Shown in pieces: positions 25,944-33,351 of a DNA stretch of 33,351 nucleotides (within the stretch, counting starts at the first letter, position 1; each line of letters begins with the position of its first letter). The notes under the pieces were generated by a model. It was not told where the DNA came from and did no database searches. It saw only the letters and a list, made by a program, of their open reading frames with translations. A program made the position numbers and the translations under genes. Origin of the DNA: an archaeon (GTDB lineage: Archaea; Nanobdellota; Nanobdellia; Woesearchaeales; GW2011-AR9); assembly GCA_023265925.1 (NCBI GenBank), contig JAHFSD010000012.1, forward strand, positions 1 to 33,351, read 5' to 3'.

Positions 25944-27185
25944 ATGAAATACGCTCACCTTGCTGACCTGCATCTCGGTTCCTGGCGCGATCCCAAGATG
26001 CGGGACTTATCCACCAAGGCTTTTCTGCTGGCGATGGAAGATTGCGTGCAGCAGCAGGTTGACTTTATCCTGTTTGCCGGCGACATTTTCAACACTTCCC
26101 TGCCCTCGTTGGACATCCTGAAGCTGGTAACAAAAAAACTGAAAGAATTTCAGGACCTGCACATTCCCATCTACGTCATTGCCGGCTCGCATGACTTCTC
26201 GCCCAGTGGCAAGACCATGATTGACATTCTGGAGCACGCCGGCCTGCTGAAGAACGTGTGTAAAGGAACCGTCAACCCGGAAACGCAGCAGTTGCACCTG
26301 CAATTCACGGTTGACCACAAAACTGGCGCAAAACTCACCGGCATCCTGGGAAGGAAAGGACAGCTGGACCGTTCCTACTATGAAAATCTTGCTCTGGAGC
26401 ATCTCGAAGCCGAGCCCGGCTACAAGATCTTCCTGTTTCACACGTCGTTGACGGAATTGAAGCCGAAACATCTGGAAAAGATTGAATCCTACCCAGCCTC
26501 GTTTCTGCCTAAGCACTTTAATTATTATGCGGGCGGGCATCTTCATCATAAAACGATGGTGGAACTGCCAGACTACGGCCCGTTGACTTACCCTGGCGCC
26601 TTATTTCCCAACAATTTTATGGAAGTGGAGAAGTATAGCCATGGAGGATATTATATTGTAACCACACAGAATGTTATAACTGCCCAGAATGGCGCTCAGG
26701 TCATCGAATGGCGGGCGATTATCCCTATTAGCCACCGCCATCTTGCGGTCAATTGCGCTCATACAACGCCGGAACAGGCTATGGCGGAATTAGAAAGGCA
26801 GCTTTCCGCAACGGCTGTTGATAATTCCCTGATCACCATCCAGTTCTCCGGCATACTGGAGCAGGGCAAGGTGTCAGACCTGCCGCTGAAAGGTATAACG
26901 GATCGTCTGCTGGCCCAGGGAGCCTATTTCGTGATGAAAAACACTGCCCAGCTGCAGTCGCCGCAATTTGAGGAAATCAAAATTGCCAGCAGCAATCAGG
27001 AAGCGCTGGAAGAGGAATTGATCAGGGAACATCTGCAGCAGAACACGCTTTTTTCCGCCGAGAAGGAATATCATCTTACCAAAACCCTCCTGGCTGTCCT
27101 TAATACGACTAAAAAGGAAGGGGAGACAGTGAATGACTTTCAGGTCCGGGTCGAGCAGGAGATAGATAAACTGTTGAATCTATGA
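25944..27185 (+). CDS. mre11: Mre11/SbcD-like DNA repair metallophosphoesterase
   Basis: MKYAHLADLHLGSWRDPKMRDLS, DFILFAGDIFNTS, YVIAGSHDFSPSG, LFHTSLTEL, YYAGGHLHH. Confidence 0.88.
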   Translation: MKYAHLADLHLGSWRDPKMRDLSTKAFLLAMEDCVQQQVDFILFAGDIFNTSLPSLDILKLVTKKLKEFQDLHIPIYVIAGSHDFSPSGKTMIDILEHAGLLKNVCKGTVNPETQQLHLQFTVDHKTGAKLTGILGRKGQLDRSYYENLALEHLEAEPGYKIFLFHTSLTELKPKHLEKIESYPASFLPKHFNYYAGGHLHHKTMVELPDYGPLTYPGALFPNNFMEVEKYSHGGYYIVTTQNVITAQNGAQVIEWRAIIPISHRHLAVNCAHTTPEQAMAELERQLSATAVDNSLITIQFSGILEQGKVSDLPLKGITDRLLAQGAYFVMKNTAQLQSPQFEEIKIASSNQEALEEELIREHLQQNTLFSAEKEYHLTKTLLAVLNTTKKEGETVNDFQVRVEQEIDKLLNL

Positions 27186-27233
27186 TTTCCCAGCCCCGAA
27201 ATGATTAAATAGGTAACCCGGCCTCAACCAGGA

Positions 27234-27425
27234 ATGGTCTCTTTAGGCTTGATAGAATATATTATAATCGCCTTAGTCGTCTTCGTAGTTCTCAAGCTGA
27301 TCGTCCAGTCGATCCGCTTCATCTTCTACTTCTTTCTCGTTGCGCTGGTGATCGTACTGTTCTTTGGCATTTCCTCGACGGACATATTCAGGTTGGTTAA
27401 CGATATCCTGCTTTGGGTATTATAA
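27234..27425 (+). CDS. 63-aa small membrane protein
   Basis: MVSLGLIEYIIIALVVFVVLKLIVQSIRFIFYFFLVALVIVLFFGISSTDIFRLVNDILLWVL; co-directional between mre11 and rfcS. Confidence 0.65.
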   Translation: MVSLGLIEYIIIALVVFVVLKLIVQSIRFIFYFFLVALVIVLFFGISSTDIFRLVNDILLWVL

Positions 27426-27482
27426 AAATTAGGCTTTCTGCAACGATAAAACTTATAAAACAGCGACACTCCCAGCCTGCTC

Positions 27483-28439
27483 ATGACCTCTTCCATCTGG
27501 ACCGAAAAATACCGCCCCTCCACCTTTGACGAGATCAAAGGCCAGCAGGACATTGTGGAAAAGATAAGAGCGTTTGTGAAAACCAAAAGCATGCCGCACC
27601 TTCTTTTCAGCGGGCCGGCCGGTGTTGGTAAAACGACGTTGTCCCTGGTCATTGCCAAGCAACTCTTCGGCGAAAACTGGCGGCAGAACGTTCTCGAGCT
27701 CAATGCCTCGGATGAAAGGGGCATTGACGTCGTCCGCGTCAAAGTCAAGGATTTTGCCCGCACCAAAGCGCTGGGGGACGTTCCATTTAAAATCATCATC
27801 CTCGATGAAAGCGATGCCTTAACCAAAGAAGCGCAGCAGGCTCTCCGCCGCACGATGGAGAATTACACCAAAACGGCGCGCTTTATCCTCCTGGCCAATT
27901 ATTCCTCCAAGATCCTTGACCCGATCCAGAGCAGATGTGCTATTTTCCGCTTCAAGCCCCTGGCGGCGGAAGAGATTTATCAGGTCATTGATAAAGTGGC
28001 TAAGGAAGAAGGTTTGGCCATCAGTCCAGAAGTGCAGCAAGCTCTCTATGAAGTCTGTGATGGCGACTGCCGGCGACTGGAAAATGTCCTGCAGAGCTGC
28101 GCGGTACTCAGTAAAACGATTACCTCGGAATTAGTCTTTTCCATGGCGTCCGTCGCCAAGCCTAAAGAAGTGAATGAAGTCTTGAGCCTCGCGGTCAAAG
28201 GAAACTTTCTGGAATCGCGCAAGAAATTGTTAAGTTTGATGCTGGATTACGGTTTAGCCGGGCTGGACATCATCAAGCAGATCCAGAAAGAGATTTGGAA
28301 CCTTAAAATCGAGGACAAAAAGAAAGTGGAATTGCTGGATAAATGCGGCGAAGTGGAGTTCCGCATGGTGGAAGGTTCCGATGAGTATGTGCAGCTGGAA
28401 AGCTTTTTGGCCTATGTGGTGTTGGTGGGGATGAGGTGA
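27483..28439 (+). CDS. rfcS: Replication factor C small subunit
   Basis: IWTEKYRPSTFDEIKGQQDIVEKI, FSGPAGVGKTTLSL, LNASDERGIDVVR, ILDESDALTKEAQQALRRTME, SRCAIFRF. Confidence 0.96.
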   Translation: MTSSIWTEKYRPSTFDEIKGQQDIVEKIRAFVKTKSMPHLLFSGPAGVGKTTLSLVIAKQLFGENWRQNVLELNASDERGIDVVRVKVKDFARTKALGDVPFKIIILDESDALTKEAQQALRRTMENYTKTARFILLANYSSKILDPIQSRCAIFRFKPLAAEEIYQVIDKVAKEEGLAISPEVQQALYEVCDGDCRRLENVLQSCAVLSKTITSELVFSMASVAKPKEVNEVLSLAVKGNFLESRKKLLSLMLDYGLAGLDIIKQIQKEIWNLKIEDKKKVELLDKCGEVEFRMVEGSDEYVQLESFLAYVVLVGMR

Positions 28440-28463
28440 GGAACTTGGGTAAAAATACGGTAT

Positions 28464-28706
28464 TTGTTTAGCACCTTCGAAATCCCTGATGCGGTAGCCG
28501 AACAGATTACCTGTCCCGTTCTGACTATTCATGGAAATAAAGATCTGGCTGTTTCCCTCCAACAATCACAGGAGTTAATGAAGCATCTTAAGAAAACAGA
28601 CCTGTTGGAAATTATACGGGGAGCTGACCATGATTATAGTGAACAGAACGCATTGGAGAGAGCCACGATGCTGCTGGGAATCTTTATGAAAGGAGCACTG
28701 CGATGA
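28464..28706 (+). pseudogene. C-terminal fragment of an alpha/beta hydrolase
   Basis: ITCPVLTIHGNKDLAVSLQQSQELMKHLKKTDLLEIIRGADHDYSE: Asp/His region only; no nucleophile part upstream, abuts rfcS. Confidence 0.55.
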
Positions 28707-28741
28707 AAGCAGCGGACGACGAACTGATGGGCGTGGTCAAT

Positions 28742-29242
28742 TTACCCGCCAAACAGAAAAGCAAAGAGGAGGAAGCCAAGAAGGAGACTACCAAGGAAAG
28801 CCAAGAGTCCCACTATAAGAGATTTCTGCCAATTAATGTGCAAGGTGTGCTTCAACAACGTTATGGTCACAACCAAACTTAAAATAAAAGGGATTGATTG
28901 CAGTAGCCTTCTCAGCAGGGAAGGAAGGAGTGAACCTGGTTCACCAGCTCTGAAAAAAGAACTGATAATAAGTATGCCAGCCAAGAGGAAGAAACTTCCT
29001 ACGGCAGCAATGCTCAAAGAAAAAAGACTGCGGCGATTTCCTTTGGTAGAAATCCAGCTGACGAGGCTAAGGACTATCCCATAGATGAGCGTAAAAGCGA
29101 CAGGAAAGACATTCATCTCACCTATTTCTTTCTTCCACCATACGCTAATAACGATGAGGCACAGTACTCCTACAACAATAAGAATATAATCACTGCCGCT
29201 GATATTTCTGGAAGTCTGTTTTTTAACCATAATACTCACCAA
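28742..29242 (-). CDS. Polytopic membrane protein of unknown function
   Basis: 166 aa with about four hydrophobic segments. Confidence 0.65.
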   Translation of the reverse strand: MVSIMVKKQTSRNISGSDYILIVVGVLCLIVISVWWKKEIGEMNVFPVAFTLIYGIVLSLVSWISTKGNRRSLFSLSIAAVGSFFLLAGILIISSFFRAGEPGSLLPSLLRRLLQSIPFILSLVVTITLLKHTLHINWQKSLIVGLLAFLGSLLLGFLLFAFLFGG

Positions 29243-29244
29243 CC

Positions 29245-30174
29245 TTACTTCACACTCTCCTTAATTCTCAGCTTCTCCTGCACTAACTCTTTATAGGTAT
29301 ATTCCAGCGTCAGCCGCACCTGCTTCATATAGAGATCGCTTTCCGCCAGCGGCAGTTTCAGGCGACAATTGATGGTAGCTACACCATCCGTCAAACGTGC
29401 CTCATTTTCCCGCCCGCCCGACTTGCATTCCCATTTAGCGGGCTCGTCAACGATATAACGCACCTGGTCAAACCGCGTGTCAAACGCCTGCCCCGGAATC
29501 GCCGACTGCCCAGTTCCAGCATCCTTAAGAACAATCTTCAGCAGCATAATCCCTTTCCCCGCCACATCTTCCTCGACCTTAGAAATGGTGATGGGTGCTC
29601 CCGACACGGAAAATGTTTTTGCTTCCTTCACTTCACACACTTTTTTCTGGGTTATATCTCCCTTAAAACAGACATCATTGACAATCAGCTGCGTCTTGTA
29701 ATCATACCAATACTCCAGATTCCAGGTGATGTCGGTAAAGCCGGTTACCGGCCCGGTATATTTTGCCCGTGCTCCTGCGGGCGTGAACGAGACAACCTCT
29801 TCCCCGCCGTCAGGATTGAATTCTGAGATTTTGTCAATCACCTGCTTGTTCAGCAACTGCCAGGCAGGAATGTTTTGGAACAAAGTGGGAAGCGGCCCCA
29901 ATAAACGGAGTGTTGCTTTTCCCACTGGAATAGGCTCTTCCCCTTTATTCTTCAGGGCAATATCAAGAGAAAAATCTTCAGTGTCATAAATAGTGTATAA
30001 TCCTGTTTCGGGATCTTTGACGCTGAGCGGCTCAAAGGAAGCAACTAAACCTTGCGTGCCACCGATAAATGCTCCACCCCCGGCCGGAGTAGTAGGTTTA
30101 GTGGTACAGGCCAAGAGAAAAACACTCATAAGAATAACACCCATCAGGAATCGTTTCATGCTAACCAGCCTCAT
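29245..30174 (-). CDS. Lipoprotein of unknown function (paralog A)
   Basis: MKRFLMGVILMSVFLLACTTKP lipobox LLAC; RFDQVRYIVDEPAKWECKS...LYMKQVRLTLEYTYKE. Confidence 0.72.
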   Translation of the reverse strand: MRLVSMKRFLMGVILMSVFLLACTTKPTTPAGGGAFIGGTQGLVASFEPLSVKDPETGLYTIYDTEDFSLDIALKNKGEEPIPVGKATLRLLGPLPTLFQNIPAWQLLNKQVIDKISEFNPDGGEEVVSFTPAGARAKYTGPVTGFTDITWNLEYWYDYKTQLIVNDVCFKGDITQKKVCEVKEAKTFSVSGAPITISKVEEDVAGKGIMLLKIVLKDAGTGQSAIPGQAFDTRFDQVRYIVDEPAKWECKSGGRENEARLTDGVATINCRLKLPLAESDLYMKQVRLTLEYTYKELVQEKLRIKESVK

Positions 30175-30207
30175 TTAGGGGAAGAAAGAGCAGGAGCTAT
30201 TTAAAGC

Positions 30208-31182
30208 TTACTGCGGCGTTTTCACTACTTTAATGGGCTTCGACAGTGCTTTGATATACCCATAATCCAAATCTATAAGAAGCGGTGTCTCATAGGCTGA
30301 AGAGCCGGGAATGGTGAAGGTGCAGATGATTTTCCCCTGGTTATTCACCAGGCGCACCAGCCCGTCCTTGGGCTTGCAGTCGGCAATGCTTCCCCCGCTG
30401 CTGAGCTGAACGGTATAACGCACTTTATCCAGTTCCGTATACTCCAAGCCGGAATCACAATTCTGGATATCTACGTCAGGACTGAGCACTCGTCCTCCAC
30501 CCAGATTGACCACGCTGATTTCAAACACGGCTTTGTTACCCAGCATATTCACACCTACGTAACTTACACCAACGGGAGCGGCCTGTCCTCCTCCTGTCAG
30601 GACGCTCTTGCGATAGTTGCAAGCTTTCTGTTCTCCCGTAATCTGATAGAACAAAGGATCAACACAGACGGAGGGCCGGGCTTCCGTCCGATAGCGGTAG
30701 CAGACCTTGAAATTCAGGGTAGGATTATAGTCCAGGACTCCTGGTGGAAGATTGATGTTGGTGGAACGGAATTCGATCTGGTTTACCGCTCCTTCGATGT
30801 TATAAACATTTTTCCCTTCCAGCGTTCCCACATTTTCAGCACAGGAACGGGGGCCATTCAGCCCGCCCAGGATGATATTGGGATCAAATCCGCTTACCTG
30901 CACGGAACAATCAGTCGCTTCCACGGTATGCCTGCCTTTATTCTGCACTTCCACTAGGGCAATTAATTCATTCTGATCATAGACTACCGGAGGAGGATAA
31001 TTGGGAAGAACTTGTAATTCTACACCCTGCGTTCCCGTCTGCACCAAACGCAGCGCGGCTTCTGTTTCCAATGGCTGCTGGCCTTGGGGAACCCGCCCTT
31101 TACAGGCTACGAGAAGAAGGAATACTACAAATATAATAGACCATTGCCACGTCCTCTTTTGCATAAGCGTGGGATAAACCAC
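30208..31182 (-). CDS. Lipoprotein of unknown function (paralog B)
   Basis: Signal with LLVAC; LDKVRYTVQLSSGGSIADCKPKDGLVRLVNNQGKIICTFTIPGSSAYETPLLIDLDYGYIK parallels paralog A. ATG 31164 may be the true start. Confidence 0.72.
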   Translation of the reverse strand: MVYPTLMQKRTWQWSIIFVVFLLLVACKGRVPQGQQPLETEAALRLVQTGTQGVELQVLPNYPPPVVYDQNELIALVEVQNKGRHTVEATDCSVQVSGFDPNIILGGLNGPRSCAENVGTLEGKNVYNIEGAVNQIEFRSTNINLPPGVLDYNPTLNFKVCYRYRTEARPSVCVDPLFYQITGEQKACNYRKSVLTGGGQAAPVGVSYVGVNMLGNKAVFEISVVNLGGGRVLSPDVDIQNCDSGLEYTELDKVRYTVQLSSGGSIADCKPKDGLVRLVNNQGKIICTFTIPGSSAYETPLLIDLDYGYIKALSKPIKVVKTPQ

Positions 31183-31234
31183 CTATTTATATAAGCTTTT
31201 TGGTGGTTTAAAAGAGCTCCTTTCCCCCGTATAA

Positions 31235-31378
31235 GGAAAGCTGGCTTGGCCAATGTGCGAGCCGAGAACTGCCTTCGTTGATGAGGATTATCAAGGTGCT
31301 TTTCTTCGAGTAAACAAGCCTGATTTGGACGATAAACTCATCAGGAAAAGCACGAGGCTCGCGGCCCGCCAGCTTTCC
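31235..31378 (+). ncRNA. Candidate structured RNA element with central pseudoknot, upstream of SBDS
   Basis: Helix GGAAAGCTGGC (31235-31245)/GCCAGCTTTCC (31368-31378); GGCC/GGCC; GCGAGCC (31257-31263)/GGCTCGC (31356-31362); interleaved TGATGAG (31279-31285)/CTCATCA (31337-31343) and GTGCTTTTC (31296-31304)/GAAAAGCAC (31345-31353). TATA-like TTTAAAAG about 25 nt upstream. Confidence 0.58.
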
Positions 31379-31428
31379 ACGTACTTTCCCCCACAAATTA
31401 AATAAAGGAGTGCCTCTTTAAACAGCAA

Positions 31429-32136
31429 ATGCCCACGATGGTGTATAGCAAGGAAACTGGTGCAGTGACCATCGCCCGGCTGAAGCGCTTCGGCAAGACG
31501 TTTGAAATCAGTGTTGATTCAGATAAAGCTCTCGACTACAAGCAGGGAAAAATCAATGATGTTCGTGACGTGCTGCTGGCCGAAGGCATTTTTGCCGATG
31601 CCAGGAAAGGTTTGCGTTCCTCTCAGCAGGATTTACAGAACGCCTTTAAAACCAGCGAGGTTTATGCGATTGCGGACATTATCGTAAAACAAGGCGAAAT
31701 TCAGCTTACCACGGAACATCGCGCCCAGGAGCGGGAGCAGAAACGCCGCAAGGTCATTACCCTCATTCAGCGGCAGGCCATTGATGCCCGCACCGCTCTT
31801 CCCCTGCCGCCGGAACGGATTGAGGCCGCGTTGGAGCAGGGGAAAGTCGCCATTGACGACCATAAAACGGCAGAAGAACAATTGGGCGAGATTATCAGCA
31901 AACTGCGGCCGATTCTGCCGCTTAAGATTGAGCAGAAGCGCTTGACGATTACCATCCCGGCCCAATTTGCCGGGAAGAGTTATCAAGCCGTCAAAATTTC
32001 GAGCACCATTGTCAAAGAATCCTGGAACAACGACGGCAGCTGGACTGCTACGGTAGAGATCCCGGCCGGGTTGAAGTTAGAATTTATTGATAAATTAAAT
32101 GCGATCACCCATGGGCAGGTGGTGGTGGGGGAATAA
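31429..32136 (+). CDS. sbds: SBDS-family ribosome maturation protein
   Basis: MVYSKETGAVTIARLKRFGKTFEISVDSDKALDYKQGKINDVRDVLLAEGIFADARKGLRSSQQDLQNAFKTSEVYAIADIIVKQGEIQLT. ATG 31438 is an alternative start. Confidence 0.95.
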   Translation: MPTMVYSKETGAVTIARLKRFGKTFEISVDSDKALDYKQGKINDVRDVLLAEGIFADARKGLRSSQQDLQNAFKTSEVYAIADIIVKQGEIQLTTEHRAQEREQKRRKVITLIQRQAIDARTALPLPPERIEAALEQGKVAIDDHKTAEEQLGEIISKLRPILPLKIEQKRLTITIPAQFAGKSYQAVKISSTIVKESWNNDGSWTATVEIPAGLKLEFIDKLNAITHGQVVVGE

Positions 32137-32160
32137 GTTATACACCATCGTGAAAAGACG

Positions 32161-32199
32161 TACACTGCTCCCGGAGGTAATCGGCTTCCGGGAAGTGTA
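32161..32199 (+). other. Stable hairpin 3' of SBDS
   Basis: TACACT-gct-CCCGGA-ggtaatcggct-TCCGGG-a-AGTGTA: 6+6 bp with an asymmetric internal loop. Confidence 0.55.
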
Positions 32200-32229
32200 T
32201 TTATCCGATCTAACGAATAACATCAAAAA

Positions 32230-32367
32230 CTAAGCGGGACTTCCTTTTGAAAATTCAAACTTTTTAATCTTCCCTTTCTTAATATCCTCGACGGACTTCA
32301 ATAGAGAGCGAAGAAACTCATTTTGCTCTTTCAGTTCTTTCTTGATAGTTTCAACTTCGGCACTCAT
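32230..32367 (-). CDS. 45-aa coiled-coil-like small protein
   Basis: MSAEVETIKKELKEQNEFLRSLLKSVEDIKKGKIKKFEFSKGSPA; ATG overlaps upstream TGA (ATGA). Confidence 0.5.
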   Translation of the reverse strand: MSAEVETIKKELKEQNEFLRSLLKSVEDIKKGKIKKFEFSKGSPA

Positions 32368-32471
32368 TTTACAACCTCTACTCTTCCTTCTTCAACATTG
32401 ACTATTTCTATGCAGAGCCTATCAATAAGCTCCTGCCGTTCATCAATTAATTGTTGGATTTCTTTGTCCAT
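32364..32471 (-). CDS. 35-aa charged small protein
   Basis: MDKEIQQLIDERQELIDRLCIEIVNVEEGRVEVVK; ATGA coupled to the next ORF; AT-rich promoter-like region upstream. Confidence 0.45.
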   Translation of the reverse strand: MDKEIQQLIDERQELIDRLCIEIVNVEEGRVEVVK

Positions 32472-32672
32472 TTTATATTATAAAGAGCCCATTATTTATA
32501 TTCTTTTCTCCCTTTTTTCCACAAATTCTTTGAACACTCCCCAAGCCATTACTCTGAGTACAGGAGTATTTCTATTTAAACCTTTTTCTGACCGTAGTGC
32601 CGAAATTCTAATGCTACTACGTTACTGACGGGGGGGATTATCCCTAGTTATAACTATTTATAGGGGGTTAAT

Positions 32673-33236
32673 ATGGGAAGATTTATAAAGAAAACCAGTA
32701 TTTATTCAAAAATGGATGCCCGGCTACTGACATACAAAGAACTAATAGAACCTACCAACCGTGGTGAAGCAGTTATTGGTCCTGGTAGAATTCCAGTTCA
32801 TCCTTTAGTATATCACGCTGATCTTACCTACACCGCTGACTTTGTTGCTCTGGTATATTCAAAACTGGCGGAATCCATTGCACAGGATTTAAAGGCAATA
32901 GAAGACCGGTTGCATTGGACACCAGGGACCGTTGAAACTATACTTGGAGAAAAGCATATCTCTGCATACATTAAGAGCAATAAACAATCCATTGACGCCG
33001 GATTCGTGGGATCCAATATTGCTCTTGAACCTAAATCTCAATGTGAAAAAATCCTTACCGAACCTTATCAATTTCCACCATTTTCTGAGGAAAGATTACG
33101 AGAATTCTCCCTAACTCCTAATAGAATTGCTATACCCTCCTGGTACACCCATACACCAGGTGAAAATGGTTTTTCGATATACCTTCAATTAAGGAACTTT
33201 GCTATCTTAGTTAATAATCTAGGTATACAGCGATAG
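32673..33236 (+). CDS. 187-aa protein of unknown function
   Basis: Uninterrupted ORF MGRFIKKTSIYSKMDARLLTYKEL...; TATA-like CTATTTATAG upstream; no family recognised. Confidence 0.6.
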   Translation: MGRFIKKTSIYSKMDARLLTYKELIEPTNRGEAVIGPGRIPVHPLVYHADLTYTADFVALVYSKLAESIAQDLKAIEDRLHWTPGTVETILGEKHISAYIKSNKQSIDAGFVGSNIALEPKSQCEKILTEPYQFPPFSEERLREFSLTPNRIAIPSWYTHTPGENGFSIYLQLRNFAILVNNLGIQR

Positions 33237-33298
33237 TGTTTAATCTTCGGGATATATTTAAATAGTAGTATTCATTCTCTTCTAAAGAGGTGATTAGA

Positions 33299-33351
33299 AT
33301 GGTTCAATGTATCTTTTGCAAGTCGTCCAATAATATTGTGAGAGCTGGTTT
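33299..33351 (+). CDS. N-terminus of a zinc-ribbon protein, possibly a transposase; partial
   Basis: MVQCIFCKSSNNIVRAG...: CxxC ribbon start common in IS-type transposases; runs off the window. Confidence 0.4.
   Translation, partial: MVQCIFCKSSNNIVRAG

Noticed and set aside
28703-28882. 59-aa charged ORF starting ATGAAAGCAGCGGAC, ATGA-coupled to the hydrolase fragment
   Set aside because: Antisense to the C-terminus of a convincing membrane-protein ORF (28742-29242); probably spurious.
31235-31378. Hammerhead ribozyme on the minus strand (CTGATGA ... CGAAG)
   Set aside because: Stem II and the GAAA/NUH core positions do not pair properly; CTGATGA is part of the pseudoknot helix.
1-33351. 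CRISPR arrays, rRNA genes, prophage modules
   Set aside because: No regularly spaced repeats, rRNA-like blocks or phage structural genes seen.

Overview
The window reads as archaeal chromosome: PAN-type proteasomal ATPase, FEN1, RadB, RFC small subunit, Mre11-like nuclease, EndA, Trm5-like, SBDS and RtcA are present, and many genes have TATA-type promoters close to the start codon. A DPANN/Woesearchaeota-like origin is my inference. Most of the DNA is coding. The stretches I find most worth follow-up are: (1) a compact operon (2.6-7.5 kb) with two paralogous STT3/AglB-like membrane proteins that lack a WWDxG motif, a processive-type GT2 glycosyltransferase, and a membrane-anchored thioredoxin-fold protein with a CPGC motif; (2) a 144-nt intergenic element upstream of SBDS with a long nested terminal helix and a central pseudoknot that competes with alternative hairpins; (3) a ~225-nt minus-strand structured RNA candidate (14.87-15.10 kb) with closing helix, H-type pseudoknot, promoter and oligo-U end; (4) an aberrant 142-nt tRNA-like locus; (5) a surface/lipoprotein island with a shared promoter block and a MopE/TolB-like chimera. 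All homology calls come from reading the translations; no database search, covariance model or folding program was run.
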